Source: Betaproteobacteria bacterium (GTDB taxonomy: Bacteria; Pseudomonadota; Gammaproteobacteria; Burkholderiales; Burkholderiaceae_A). From it: DNA of 39,798 nt. A program made the position numbers and the translations under genes. The stretch covers positions 1-39,798 of the forward strand of contig JAGWXV010000006.1 in NCBI GenBank assembly GCA_018969705.1, given 5' to 3'. A model generated the notes under the pieces. That model was given only the letters and a program-made list of their open reading frames with translations. It ran no database searches and was not told where the DNA came from. Positions 17,374-26,546 of this stretch are shown piece by piece (the stretch's first letter is position 1; every line of letters begins with the position of its first letter).

Positions 17374-17829
17374 GTGACCACCTTATCGACCATCGTTTAT
17401 CACAGTAAGGCCTCAGTAGGATTTACTGAGCTGGACCTGCTGTATCTCTTGGCGGGCTCGCGTGCGCGAAATCGCGATGAGGGCGTCACCGGCATTTTGG
17501 TCTTTGATCGGGGTATGTTCTTTCAGTGGATCGAGGGTCCGAATCTACCCTTGCAGCGTATCTGGAATGCCATTCGCAAAGATGCTCGTCACCACGATAT
17601 TAAAGTCTTGGCCGATACTTCAATTCCAGTACGGCTTTTTCAAGACTGGCATATGCAGTTTGCTCACCGGGATTGCAAGGCGGCCAATTACATCGATGGT
17701 CTGATTCAGGCTTCGGATCAGGTGATGGACCGTCTGCATGAATCCCCAAATGAAGCGCCGATGATTCTTGCGGAGTTCAGTGAGCTCGGCGGCGGACCAT
17801 TTTCCCGGCTGCTCAGTCCGTCTGAATAA
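17374..17829 (+). CDS. BLUF-domain blue-light photoreceptor (FAD-binding)
   Basis: STIVYHSKASVG (Tyr), LLYLLAGSRARNRDEGVTGIL (Asn), MFFQWIEG (Gln), RKDARHHDIKVL, RLFQDWHMQF (Trp/Met); GTG start preceded by GGGAG. Confidence 0.88.
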   Translation: MTTLSTIVYHSKASVGFTELDLLYLLAGSRARNRDEGVTGILVFDRGMFFQWIEGPNLPLQRIWNAIRKDARHHDIKVLADTSIPVRLFQDWHMQFAHRDCKAANYIDGLIQASDQVMDRLHESPNEAPMILAEFSELGGGPFSRLLSPSE

Positions 17830-17840
17830 GCAGCGCTTCG

Positions 17841-19214
17841 CTACAGCGTCTTGATCAAAATCTGGGATTTACGGGCCCAGTCATAGGCCTCTTTGCGCAG
17901 CTTGGGCAGCTGCTCGACCGTGCCGCCCGTGAATCCGCGCTTTAAAAACCAGTGGGCTGTTCGCGTAGTCAGGACAAACAACTGCTTCATGCCTGCCTGG
18001 CGGGCCTGCTGTTCAATACTTTTTAAAAGCCGTTCGCCATCGCCCTGGCCCTGGGTCTCGGGCTTAACCATCAGGCAGGCCAGCTCGGCCATGGTGGATT
18101 TCGGAAAGGCATACAGGGCCGCGCAGCCAAAAATCACACCGTCATGTTCAATGACAGTGAATCGATCGATATCACGCTCAATTTTTGCTCGGCCGCGCTT
18201 AACGAATGTTCCGTCCGATTCCAGAGGCTCAATTAAGGAAACAATCGCAGCAACATCATCGATATTGGCGGCCCGTAATGCCTCTAGGGTTTCCTCAACG
18301 ATCATGGTGCCAATGCCATCGTGCGTAAAGAGTTCGAGGAGCAGCGCACCGTCTTGCTGAAAAGGAACAATGTGGGCCCGCTCAACACCGCCGCGGCAGG
18401 CCCGCAGGGCATGCTCAAGCGTAAACGCCGCATCGGGATGCAGGACGGATCGGGCGATTGTTGCCTCAGCGTCATCTTCGGAGATCTCAGTAAGCCGCCT
18501 GCCGTGATCGGCAGGCACGCCGTTGTCTTCAGCCATGAAAATGAGCTTGTCCGCATCTAGGCTAACTGCAACGCTGGCAGCGACATCTTCCATCGATAAG
18601 TTAAAGGCCTCGCCAGTCGGGGAAAAACCCAACGGAGAGAGCAGCACCAGCGCGCCACTATTTAATGCATCTCGAATCGCTTCGGATTCGACTTTGCGCA
18701 CAACACCCGTATTTTCGAAGTCGATGCCTTCGACAATTCCGACGGGGCGGGCGGTAACAAAGTTGCCGCTAATAATTCGGATACGAGCATTGCCCATTGG
18801 CGTGTTGGGCAGGCCTGCGGAAAACGCGGCCTCGATATCTAGCCGTAACTCGCCAGAAGCCTCTTTGGCGCACTCCAGCGAGGGCTTATCCGTAATGCGT
18901 AGCCCGTTGCTAAAACGACTCTCAATCTGCCGCAGCGTGAGCTGTTCCTGAACCTGGGGCCGGCTGCCGTGGACGAGCACAATACGCATCCCCATGGCGG
19001 CAAGAAGTGCAACATCATGGACCAGGGTCTCCAGATGGCCGGATTTCACCAGCTCACCGGGAAAGCCAATCACAAAGGTCTTGTTGCGAAAGGCGTGGAT
19101 ATAGGGTGCGACAGTTCGCAGCCAAGAAACAAAGCCAATCGGATCCGAGAGCTGGCCGGACGGCTCGGGCGGGGGAGTCCTTGCGGCCGCGAGGCGGCTG
19201 GGATTTGCACTCAT
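17841..19214 (-). CDS. argA: N-acetylglutamate synthase (amino-acid kinase + GNAT domains)
   Basis: FVSWLRTVAPYIHAFRNKTFVIGFPGELV, MRIVLVHGSRPQV, C-term GNAT ACLMVKPETQGQGDGERLLKSIEQQAR; ATG 19214 (MSANPSRL) preferred over the ORF extension to 19415. Confidence 0.93.
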   Translation of the reverse strand: MSANPSRLAAARTPPPEPSGQLSDPIGFVSWLRTVAPYIHAFRNKTFVIGFPGELVKSGHLETLVHDVALLAAMGMRIVLVHGSRPQVQEQLTLRQIESRFSNGLRITDKPSLECAKEASGELRLDIEAAFSAGLPNTPMGNARIRIISGNFVTARPVGIVEGIDFENTGVVRKVESEAIRDALNSGALVLLSPLGFSPTGEAFNLSMEDVAASVAVSLDADKLIFMAEDNGVPADHGRRLTEISEDDAEATIARSVLHPDAAFTLEHALRACRGGVERAHIVPFQQDGALLLELFTHDGIGTMIVEETLEALRAANIDDVAAIVSLIEPLESDGTFVKRGRAKIERDIDRFTVIEHDGVIFGCAALYAFPKSTMAELACLMVKPETQGQGDGERLLKSIEQQARQAGMKQLFVLTTRTAHWFLKRGFTGGTVEQLPKLRKEAYDWARKSQILIKTL

Positions 19215-19220
19215 CGCTTG

Positions 19221-19228
19221 ATTATAAT
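19221..19228. promoter_or_regulatory. Candidate bidirectional -10 element shared by argA(-) and hrpA(+)
   Basis: ATTATAAT is self-complementary, giving TATAAT on both strands; both start codons lie 7 or 6 nt beyond the hexamer; no SD on either side. Confidence 0.6.
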
Positions 19229-19235
19229 TTTTCCA

Positions 19236-22200
19236 ATGCATATTGAGTTCCCGCAATCTCTTCCGGTGAGCGCGCACCGGGAGGTGATAGCGCAGGCGAT
19301 CCGAGATCATCCCGTGGTGATTGTCTGTGGCGAGACCGGATCCGGAAAAACCACCCAGCTGCCCAAAATTGCCCTGGCCATGGGCCGGGGCGCCCACGGC
19401 AAAACCATTGCCCATACTCAGCCCCGCCGGCTTGCGGCAATTACGGTTGCCCGTCGCATCGCCCAGGAGCTGCAGACCGAGTGCGGTGATGGCCCCGAGG
19501 CTGCGGTGGGCTATCAGATTCGGTTTCAGGACCGGTCCCGCGCTGGCGTGCCAATCAAGCTAATGACCGACGGTATTTTGCTCAGTCAGACGCAAAAAGA
19601 TCCGATGCTCAGGGCCTATGACACCATCATCGTTGATGAGGCCCACGAGCGCAGTCTGAATATCGATTTTCTGCTGGGCTACCTGAAAAACCTGCTCCCA
19701 AAGCGGCCTGATCTCCGGGTGATCATCACATCAGCGACGCTTGATGCACAACGGTTTGCGCGGCATTTCGGCCGACAGGATCAGCCTGCGCCTGTCATTG
19801 AGGTCTCGGGCCGGATGTTTCCTGTTGAGGTCCGCTGGCGGCCCGCGGAATCGACAGAATCGGATCTCGTTGAGCTTGTGGTCGCTGGAGTCGAGGAGTG
19901 TGAGCGGGATTGGAACGGGCAGGGCCCCGGTGACATCCTGGTTTTCTTGCCGGGTGAGCGTGAAATTAAGGCAGTCGCCGATGAGCTGCGCGGACGCTCG
20001 GCGCAAAGCCTGCTTGCAAAGTCGGGCCGCCAGGCCGCCGAGGTGCTGCCGCTTTACGCCCGCTTATCGCAGTCCGACCAAGAAAGAATCTTTCGTCACT
20101 CTGGCAGGCGTCGTGTGGTGCTGGCCACCAATGTGGCGGAGACCTCGCTCACAGTGCCGGGCATTCGCTATGTGGTGGATAGCGGCCTGGCCCGCGTCAA
20201 GCGTTACCGCTATCGAGCCAAAGTCGAGCAGCTGCAGATTGAGCCCATTCCCCAGGCCCAGGCCAATCAGCGCATGGGCCGTTGCGGCCGGCTTGCAGAG
20301 GGAATCTGCATTCGGCTTTTCGATGAGCAGGATTTTTCTCAGCGGCCTGCGTTTGCGGACCCCGAGATTCATCGCAGTTCGCTGGCGGCGGTCATGCTGC
20401 GCATGAAGGCCCTGGGCCTGCCCGATATTCGTGATTTTCCGTTTGTCGATCCGCCATCGGGTAAAGCAATTGCAGATGGCCTGACCGTGCTGCGGGAGCT
20501 CAATGCAATTGATCAAACGGGCGAATTAACTGAGATCGGCCGCACATTGTCCCGACTGCCTGTGGACCCGCGAATTGGGCGGATGTTGATTCAGGGACAG
20601 CAGCTTGGCGCGCTTACGGAAGTGCTCATCATTGCCTCTGCCTTATCGGTCCAGGATCCGCGCGAACGGCCTCAAGACCAGGCGGCCTTAGCGGATCGCT
20701 CCCATGCCCGATTTGCAGATCCGCGCAGTGAATTTATCGCTTTACTGAAGCTCTGGCAGCACATCGAAGGCCTATCGGTAGTCCGTGAGTCGAATCGAAA
20801 ATTTGATCAGTCCTTGCGAAGCGAGTTTTTATCGCCACTGCGAGTCCGCGAGTGGCGGGAAGTCCATCAGCAGCTCTCAGAGTTGGCCGCAGAGTTGCAT
20901 TGGCGGCCGAATCAGCAGCCTGCCCCGGAGGCGGCAATTCATCTGGCAATTCTCTCTGGCCTGCTTTCCAATGTTGGGTGTCGCGCTCCAGATGAGCCTA
21001 TCTGGCAGGGCTGCCATGATGTGAAGTTCCTGATTTGGCCGGGGTCGCTACTGGCGAAAAAGCCGCCGCGCTGGCTCATGGCCGCAGAGCAGATCGAGAC
21101 CTCCCGGCTTTTTGCACGCACGATTGCCGCCATTGAACCGGAATGGCTTGAAGACTGTGCCGCCCATCTTCTGAAGAGAAGTTTTGCTGAGCCCCATTGG
21201 GAAAAAAATTCGGGCAGGGTAGTGGGCTACCAGCGGGCGACGCTTTATGGATTGACGGTGATTCAGCGGCGTAAGGTGGCCTGGGCCCCGCTGGGCCCCT
21301 CACAGCAGCAAGAGGCGCGGGGGATTTTTATTCGGCAGGCCTTGGTGGAGCAGGACTGGGACTGTAGCCACCGGTTTTTCTCTGTGAATCGCAGCCGCAT
21401 TCGCGAAATCGAGGCCTTGGAGCATAAGTCTCGACGGCCCGACATTCTGGTTGATGAGCACCTGCTATTTGCGTTTTACGATCAACAGATTCCGGAGTCG
21501 GTCGTAGATGCCGACAGCTTTGATGCCTGGTATCGCCAGGCAGCTCGACAGAATTCCGAGCTGCTGTGCTTAAAGAAAGAAGACCTCATGCGGCATGAGG
21601 CCGCTGGCATTACGACAGATCAGTTCCCCAAGATCCATCGGCAGGATCAGCGCGGGCAATCCTTTACCCTTGAGTATCACTTCGAGCCCGGCGATGCCCG
21701 TGACGGTGTGACGCTACTGACATCTGCCGAGACACTGATTGATCTGGATCCGATACCCATGGAATGGCTCGTGCCGGGCATGCTGCGCGAGAAGGTGCAG
21801 GGCTTACTTAAAAGCCTGCCGCAACGGATCCGTCGGCATTGTGTGCCCCTGCCTGAGTATGCCGAGGCCTTCTGCCAGCGCTGGGCAGATCGTGTGGGGT
21901 CCATGCCCCTGATCACCGCGCTTTCAAAAGATATCGCCCAGCAGACTGGGATTGCAGTGCGCAGGGATGAGTTCAAGCTCGATGGCTTAAGCCCGCACTG
22001 TCGAATGAATATTCGTGTCTTAGACCCACACGGCCGTAGGCTGGCCGAGGGCCGCGATGTGGAGCTGCTGGTGGCTGAACTTGGATTAAGTCGCGATCAG
22101 TCTGAGTCCCAGCCCGGAGGGTTGGGCCGCGAGCAATGGATTGGCCGATTTGTGAGCGGATCAAAAGAGGCCTTTAAGGCTTTGGAAAAAGAAATTAACA

Positions 22201-22817
22201 GCCGCAGAGAGATTGGAATTGCATACAGCAGCTTTGGCAGCCACGAGCAGCTGATCACTCAGTTTCAGGCGGCTGTGATTAGCCGTGTGTTTCTTGCTGA
22301 CGGGCTTCCGCAGTCCGATGATGAATTTCAGTCCAGACTTGCCGCAGGCCGCTCTCGGGTCATGCTCATTGGCCAGGAGCTTTTACGATGGCTGGCGGCG
22401 GTGCTCACTGAGGCGGCAGGCCTACAAAAGAAGATCGCGGGTCTGAAGGCTTTCCGATCCACCCAGGCGGATCTTGAGGCCCAATTCGGCCGGCTGCTTG
22501 CGAAAGATTTCATGACCGCCATCCCGGCCGATCGCGCAGCCCATCTGCCGCGCTACTTAAAGGCGATGGCATCACGGCTCGAGAAATGCCGGGCCGATTC
22601 AGCGCGTGATCAACGTTGGGCAGCCGAGGTGGCCTCGGTGGAGGCCGGCCTCTGGAGATGGGCTGCACAGCACCGAGGGCCATGGCCAGATCGCATGATC
22701 GAGTTTCGATGGATGGTGGAGGAACTCCGGGTCGCGTTGTTTGCACAAGAATTGAAAACACCAATGCCGGTCTCAGTGAAACGCTTACAGAAGGCATGGG
22801 CGGCCCTTCAGGAATAA
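19236..22817 (+). CDS. hrpA: ATP-dependent RNA helicase HrpA (DEAH)
   Basis: HPVVIVCGETGSGKTTQLPKIAL, IIVDEAHERSLN, ITSATLD, VLATNVAETSLTVPGIRYVVDSG, QRMGRCGR; ATG 19236 preferred over ORF start 18969, which overlaps argA. Confidence 0.95.
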   Translation: MHIEFPQSLPVSAHREVIAQAIRDHPVVIVCGETGSGKTTQLPKIALAMGRGAHGKTIAHTQPRRLAAITVARRIAQELQTECGDGPEAAVGYQIRFQDRSRAGVPIKLMTDGILLSQTQKDPMLRAYDTIIVDEAHERSLNIDFLLGYLKNLLPKRPDLRVIITSATLDAQRFARHFGRQDQPAPVIEVSGRMFPVEVRWRPAESTESDLVELVVAGVEECERDWNGQGPGDILVFLPGEREIKAVADELRGRSAQSLLAKSGRQAAEVLPLYARLSQSDQERIFRHSGRRRVVLATNVAETSLTVPGIRYVVDSGLARVKRYRYRAKVEQLQIEPIPQAQANQRMGRCGRLAEGICIRLFDEQDFSQRPAFADPEIHRSSLAAVMLRMKALGLPDIRDFPFVDPPSGKAIADGLTVLRELNAIDQTGELTEIGRTLSRLPVDPRIGRMLIQGQQLGALTEVLIIASALSVQDPRERPQDQAALADRSHARFADPRSEFIALLKLWQHIEGLSVVRESNRKFDQSLRSEFLSPLRVREWREVHQQLSELAAELHWRPNQQPAPEAAIHLAILSGLLSNVGCRAPDEPIWQGCHDVKFLIWPGSLLAKKPPRWLMAAEQIETSRLFARTIAAIEPEWLEDCAAHLLKRSFAEPHWEKNSGRVVGYQRATLYGLTVIQRRKVAWAPLGPSQQQEARGIFIRQALVEQDWDCSHRFFSVNRSRIREIEALEHKSRRPDILVDEHLLFAFYDQQIPESVVDADSFDAWYRQAARQNSELLCLKKEDLMRHEAAGITTDQFPKIHRQDQRGQSFTLEYHFEPGDARDGVTLLTSAETLIDLDPIPMEWLVPGMLREKVQGLLKSLPQRIRRHCVPLPEYAEAFCQRWADRVGSMPLITALSKDIAQQTGIAVRRDEFKLDGLSPHCRMNIRVLDPHGRRLAEGRDVELLVAELGLSRDQSESQPGGLGREQWIGRFVSGSKEAFKALEKEINSRREIGIAYSSFGSHEQLITQFQAAVISRVFLADGLPQSDDEFQSRLAAGRSRVMLIGQELLRWLAAVLTEAAGLQKKIAGLKAFRSTQADLEAQFGRLLAKDFMTAIPADRAAHLPRYLKAMASRLEKCRADSARDQRWAAEVASVEAGLWRWAAQHRGPWPDRMIEFRWMVEELRVALFAQELKTPMPVSVKRLQKAWAALQE

Positions 22818-22834
22818 GGCGATAATCCGGGCCA

Positions 22835-23935
22835 ATGAATTCAGAACAGCTCTTGCGCCGCAGGCTGATTGCGGCAGCTTCGTCTTGTGCGGCCGCCTGG
22901 TCGATGCCAGCCGCATTGGGTGCTGCAGGTCTCATGACTCAGTCGGATGCCCGTGCCGCATCGGCGGGCAAAGATGCTGGTCAGGAGACGCCTGCGGCCG
23001 CGGCCCAATACCCCATCATCGTGCTGAATTCTCGAGATGCCGATGTTTCGCTGATTCATCCGGTCACCCACAAGGTCATAACGCGTGTCTCCACTGGCAA
23101 AGAGCCGCATCATCTTTACCCCACTCCGGATAATCGTCAGGTGGTGATTGGCAATGCAATGTCAGATTCACTTACCTTTTTGGATCCCGCTACCGGCAAA
23201 GTCATGATGTCAATGCAGGGCATCGCCGACCCGTATCACCTTGGGTTCTCGCCGGATCAAAATATCTTTGTGACCTGTGCCAATCGGCTTGACCATGTGG
23301 ACGTGTATCGACGCAGCGGCAATGGGGATCAGCTGTCGTTGAAATTGCTTGGCCGGTTCGACTTGGCCAAGACCCCGAGCCATCTGGTTTTTACTGAAGA
23401 TAGCCGCGTGGTGTTTTGCACCCTGCAGGAGTCGGATGAACTGGTGGCCATTGATCTAAAAAAACTGTCGGTGCTTTGGCGCATGAAAACCGGCCGGCTG
23501 CCGGCCGGCGTTGCGATCTCTCCCGACTCAAAACTGGTGTTTGTGGGCTGCATGGGCGAGAACAATGTGCACGTCATTGAGCCGCGGATCGGAAATTCGG
23601 CAGGCCCCCGTTTGGTTGCCGCCATTAAGACCGGCGATGGCGCCCATGCTTTTCGTAATCAGGGCAATAAACGCCATCTCTGGGTCACCAATCGGGTCGC
23701 CAATACGCTGTCGAAAATCGATATGAGCACATTGAGAGTCGAGACAGAGATTCGGGTTTCAGGCGGGCCGGATTGCATGGATATTCATAGCTCGGGCAAG
23801 CAACTTTGGGTGACACAGCGCTGGACCCGATCGGTCGCATTGGTGGATCTGGATCAATCAAAAGTCGTGAAGCGGGTCACTGTTGGCAAGTCACCCCATG
23901 GAGTCTATCTGCATGATCGGGCGGATCCTCTCTAG
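22835..23935 (+). CDS. YncE/YVTN-type beta-propeller protein with N-terminal signal
   Basis: RRRLIAAASSCAAAW signal-like N-term; repeated blades VSLIHPVTHKVITRVSTGKEPHHLYPTPDNRQVVIGN...SLTFLDPATGKV...VALVDLDQSKVVKRVTVGKSPHGVYL. Confidence 0.85.
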   Translation: MNSEQLLRRRLIAAASSCAAAWSMPAALGAAGLMTQSDARAASAGKDAGQETPAAAAQYPIIVLNSRDADVSLIHPVTHKVITRVSTGKEPHHLYPTPDNRQVVIGNAMSDSLTFLDPATGKVMMSMQGIADPYHLGFSPDQNIFVTCANRLDHVDVYRRSGNGDQLSLKLLGRFDLAKTPSHLVFTEDSRVVFCTLQESDELVAIDLKKLSVLWRMKTGRLPAGVAISPDSKLVFVGCMGENNVHVIEPRIGNSAGPRLVAAIKTGDGAHAFRNQGNKRHLWVTNRVANTLSKIDMSTLRVETEIRVSGGPDCMDIHSSGKQLWVTQRWTRSVALVDLDQSKVVKRVTVGKSPHGVYLHDRADPL

Positions 23936-24731
23936 CACCCTGGCAAAGCCCGCGAGCGCTCTAGTTGGCGTTTTGATGAGCGCTTCGGCCTTTCTGTGGT
24001 CGGTGAGTGCAATGGCACAGGCCCCCGCAGGCTGCGCCAAGCCCGTATACCTGACCCTCGACACAGGCGGCATGCAAAGCGCAGAGTTGATTGCACAGAT
24101 TTTGCAAAAGCATCAGGTCAAGGCCACCTTTTTTCTTGCCAATGAAAAGACATTCCGCGGCGATCATGCGCTGGATGACAGCTGGAAGTCCTATTGGCAG
24201 GCGCGGACCGCGGAGGGCCATGGATTTGGCAGCCACACCTGGCGTCACGGCCGCATCCTGGCAGATCAGGCAGGAGTGATTCGTTATCGGCCACAGTTTG
24301 GGGAGCAGGCCGGGCAGCTGATGCGGCTAACTGCGACCGACTTCTGCGAAGAATTAAACCGCGTTGGCCGTCAGTTCGAGCGGCTGACGGGCCGGCCCCT
24401 GGATCCGATCTGGCGTGCACCTGGTGGCATCACCACGCCTGAGACCCTGCGTGCGGCCAAGGCCTGTGGCTATGCGCACATTCACTGGAGTCCCGCAGGT
24501 TTTCTTGGTGATGAGTTACCCAGTGACCGCTATCCAAATCGGATGCTCTTGGATCAGGCCCTGCGCTCAATTCGCAGCGGCGATATCTTGATGGCCCATC
24601 TCGGGATCTGGTCGCGCAGCGATCCGTACGCGCCGATGCTGGATCCATTAATCGCCGGCCTGAAAGCCAGCGGGTTTTGCTTTGAGCTCTTGCCGCAGGC
24701 CAGTCTTTCGCGGGGGCGATTAGCGCGATGA
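23913..24731 (+). CDS. Polysaccharide deacetylase-like (NodB homology) secreted protein
   Basis: Signal peptide ending SAMAQA; VYLTLDTGGMQSAELIAQILQKHQVKATFFLANE; GFGSHTWRHG; WRAPGG. Confidence 0.82.
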   Translation: MIGRILSSTLAKPASALVGVLMSASAFLWSVSAMAQAPAGCAKPVYLTLDTGGMQSAELIAQILQKHQVKATFFLANEKTFRGDHALDDSWKSYWQARTAEGHGFGSHTWRHGRILADQAGVIRYRPQFGEQAGQLMRLTATDFCEELNRVGRQFERLTGRPLDPIWRAPGGITTPETLRAAKACGYAHIHWSPAGFLGDELPSDRYPNRMLLDQALRSIRSGDILMAHLGIWSRSDPYAPMLDPLIAGLKASGFCFELLPQASLSRGRLAR

Positions 24732-25723
24732 TTGATCAACTCGTTGAAGCGTTCGCCGAACTGCATGCCGCGTTATTCGAGGGCGTTGTGCTGCCCATGC
24801 TGGCGGCCCTGGATGGAATTGCCTACATCGACGAGGCCTTTGACTTCACAGAATGGTTTCTGATTGGCGGCTTTGAACTGTTGTTCATGGCGTTGGTGAT
24901 TTTGCCGCTTGAGCGCATCGCTCCGGCAGAGCGGCGTGGCCCTGGCGGCCGTGGCGATCGGGTGGGCATTGATATTGCCTACACTGTGCTGCATCGGCTG
25001 GGCGCATTTTCGATTTTTGTATTTGCGGTGCTCGAGACCCCAGTTTTGAAACTGCGGGATAGCCTGGGCGCCTGGGGCATACCAACACTTGAGGTGGATG
25101 CAGCCTTGGGGCTTGCCTATGCGCCCCTAATGGGGGCGCTGGTGTATCTGCTGATTTTGGATTTTGTCGACTATTGGATTCATCGGGCACAGCATCGCTG
25201 GAATTGGTGGTGGGCCCTGCATGCCATTCATCATTCTCAGCGTCGCATGACGCTCTGGACGGATAACCGCAACCATCTTCTGGATGATCTGATTCGCGAT
25301 GCCATTCTCGCGATTGTTGCCCTGTTCATCGGCGTGGCGCCGGCGCAGTTTGTTGGTATTGTGGTCTTCACCCGGCTCTGGCAGAGCTTGCAGCACGCCA
25401 ACTGCGGTATCCCGTTTCCTGCCGTGATCTCCAGGGCCCTGGTCTCCCCCGCCTTTCATCGCCTGCATCATGGCGTGAGCATTGGCCACGAGGGCCCCCA
25501 GCGGGGCGTGAATTTTGCAGTCCTCTTTCCGATCTGGGATATGGTGTTTCGTACTGCTGACTGGAGTGGTGATCGCCGGCTTGCGCGCCACGAACCGTTG
25601 GAGGCAACTGGCATCCTGGATCAAGAGCAGGGCGCGGATTATGGCCAAGGCTTTCTGAGTCAGCAGTGGATTGGATTGCGCAATATGATGCGGGCCGTGT
25701 TCTCTCGTAATCCAGCAGGATAA
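24728..25723 (+). CDS. Sterol desaturase / fatty acid hydroxylase family membrane protein
   Basis: DYWIHRAQHRWNWWWALHAIHHSQRRMTLWTDNRNH and FHRLHHG His clusters; ATGA overlap with the preceding gene. Confidence 0.88.
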   Translation: MIDQLVEAFAELHAALFEGVVLPMLAALDGIAYIDEAFDFTEWFLIGGFELLFMALVILPLERIAPAERRGPGGRGDRVGIDIAYTVLHRLGAFSIFVFAVLETPVLKLRDSLGAWGIPTLEVDAALGLAYAPLMGALVYLLILDFVDYWIHRAQHRWNWWWALHAIHHSQRRMTLWTDNRNHLLDDLIRDAILAIVALFIGVAPAQFVGIVVFTRLWQSLQHANCGIPFPAVISRALVSPAFHRLHHGVSIGHEGPQRGVNFAVLFPIWDMVFRTADWSGDRRLARHEPLEATGILDQEQGADYGQGFLSQQWIGLRNMMRAVFSRNPAG

Positions 25724-25728
25724 ATTCG

Positions 25729-26532
25729 ATGACCGAGCGTGTCTTTGGGCTGTTTATTTTTGGTGATGAGATCCTTTCCGGAAAACGGCAGGATCGGCAT
25801 TTTGAAAAAACCCGCGAGATTTTGGGCGCCCGCGGTCTTGCGCTGTCTTGGGTGAATTATCTCGGCGATGACCGCACCCGTTGTGTGCAGGCGCTGCGTG
25901 AGTCATTTCGGTCGGGCGATGTGGTGTTTTGCTGCGGTGGCATTGGATCAACGCCCGACGACCATACCCGTCAGGCTGCGGCCGAGGCCCTCGGCTGTAA
26001 GTTGGTGCTGCATCCGCAGGCCGAGCAGCTGATTCGCGAGCGGGCCGCAGAGACTGGGCAGCCAGCATCGGCGGAGCGTCTTCGCATGGGAGAGTTTCCA
26101 GCGGGCAGCGCGATAATTCCCAATCCCTACAACAAAATCGCTGGCTTCTCGATTCATGAGCATTATTTTGTGCCAGGCTTTCCCGTCATGGCCTGGCCGA
26201 TGCTGGAGTGGGTGCTAAAGACTTACTACACCCATTTATTCCGATCTGTCGCTGAGTTTGATCGGTCGATGATTGTGCTGAATCTATTTGAAGCGGCGGT
26301 GACGCCGCTGATGCAGGCCATCGCTCAAAAATATCCGCAATTCAAAATCTACAGTCTGCCGTCGGCGGGCGAAGCGGGCCTACCGCGGCATATTGAACTC
26401 GGACTCAAAGCGTCAGGGCGCCAGGATGAATCCGCACCGCCAGAGGCATTTGCGCAGGCTTACCTTGAGTTTCGCGCCGGCGTGACGGCCCTCGGCGGCC
26501 AAATCACCGAGGAGCGTGAGGACCGCCGTTAA
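25729..26532 (+). CDS. Molybdopterin-binding / CinA N-terminal-like domain protein
   Basis: LFIFGDEILSGKRQDRHFEKTREILGARGLALSWVNYLGDD, DVVFCCGGIGSTPDDHTRQAAAEALG. Confidence 0.85.
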   Translation: MTERVFGLFIFGDEILSGKRQDRHFEKTREILGARGLALSWVNYLGDDRTRCVQALRESFRSGDVVFCCGGIGSTPDDHTRQAAAEALGCKLVLHPQAEQLIRERAAETGQPASAERLRMGEFPAGSAIIPNPYNKIAGFSIHEHYFVPGFPVMAWPMLEWVLKTYYTHLFRSVAEFDRSMIVLNLFEAAVTPLMQAIAQKYPQFKIYSLPSAGEAGLPRHIELGLKASGRQDESAPPEAFAQAYLEFRAGVTALGGQITEEREDRR

Positions 26533-26546
26533 GCCGCAGTAATCGG

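Noticed and set aside
18969-19235. 89-aa N-terminal extension of the hrpA ORF
   Set aside because: It runs antisense through the argA N-terminus, and the HrpA-like sequence begins at MHIEFPQSLPVSAHR (19236).
19215-19415. N-terminal extension of argA to 19415
   Set aside because: It runs through the hrpA 5' coding region (Walker A); conserved argA sequence starts after MSANPSRL at 19214.
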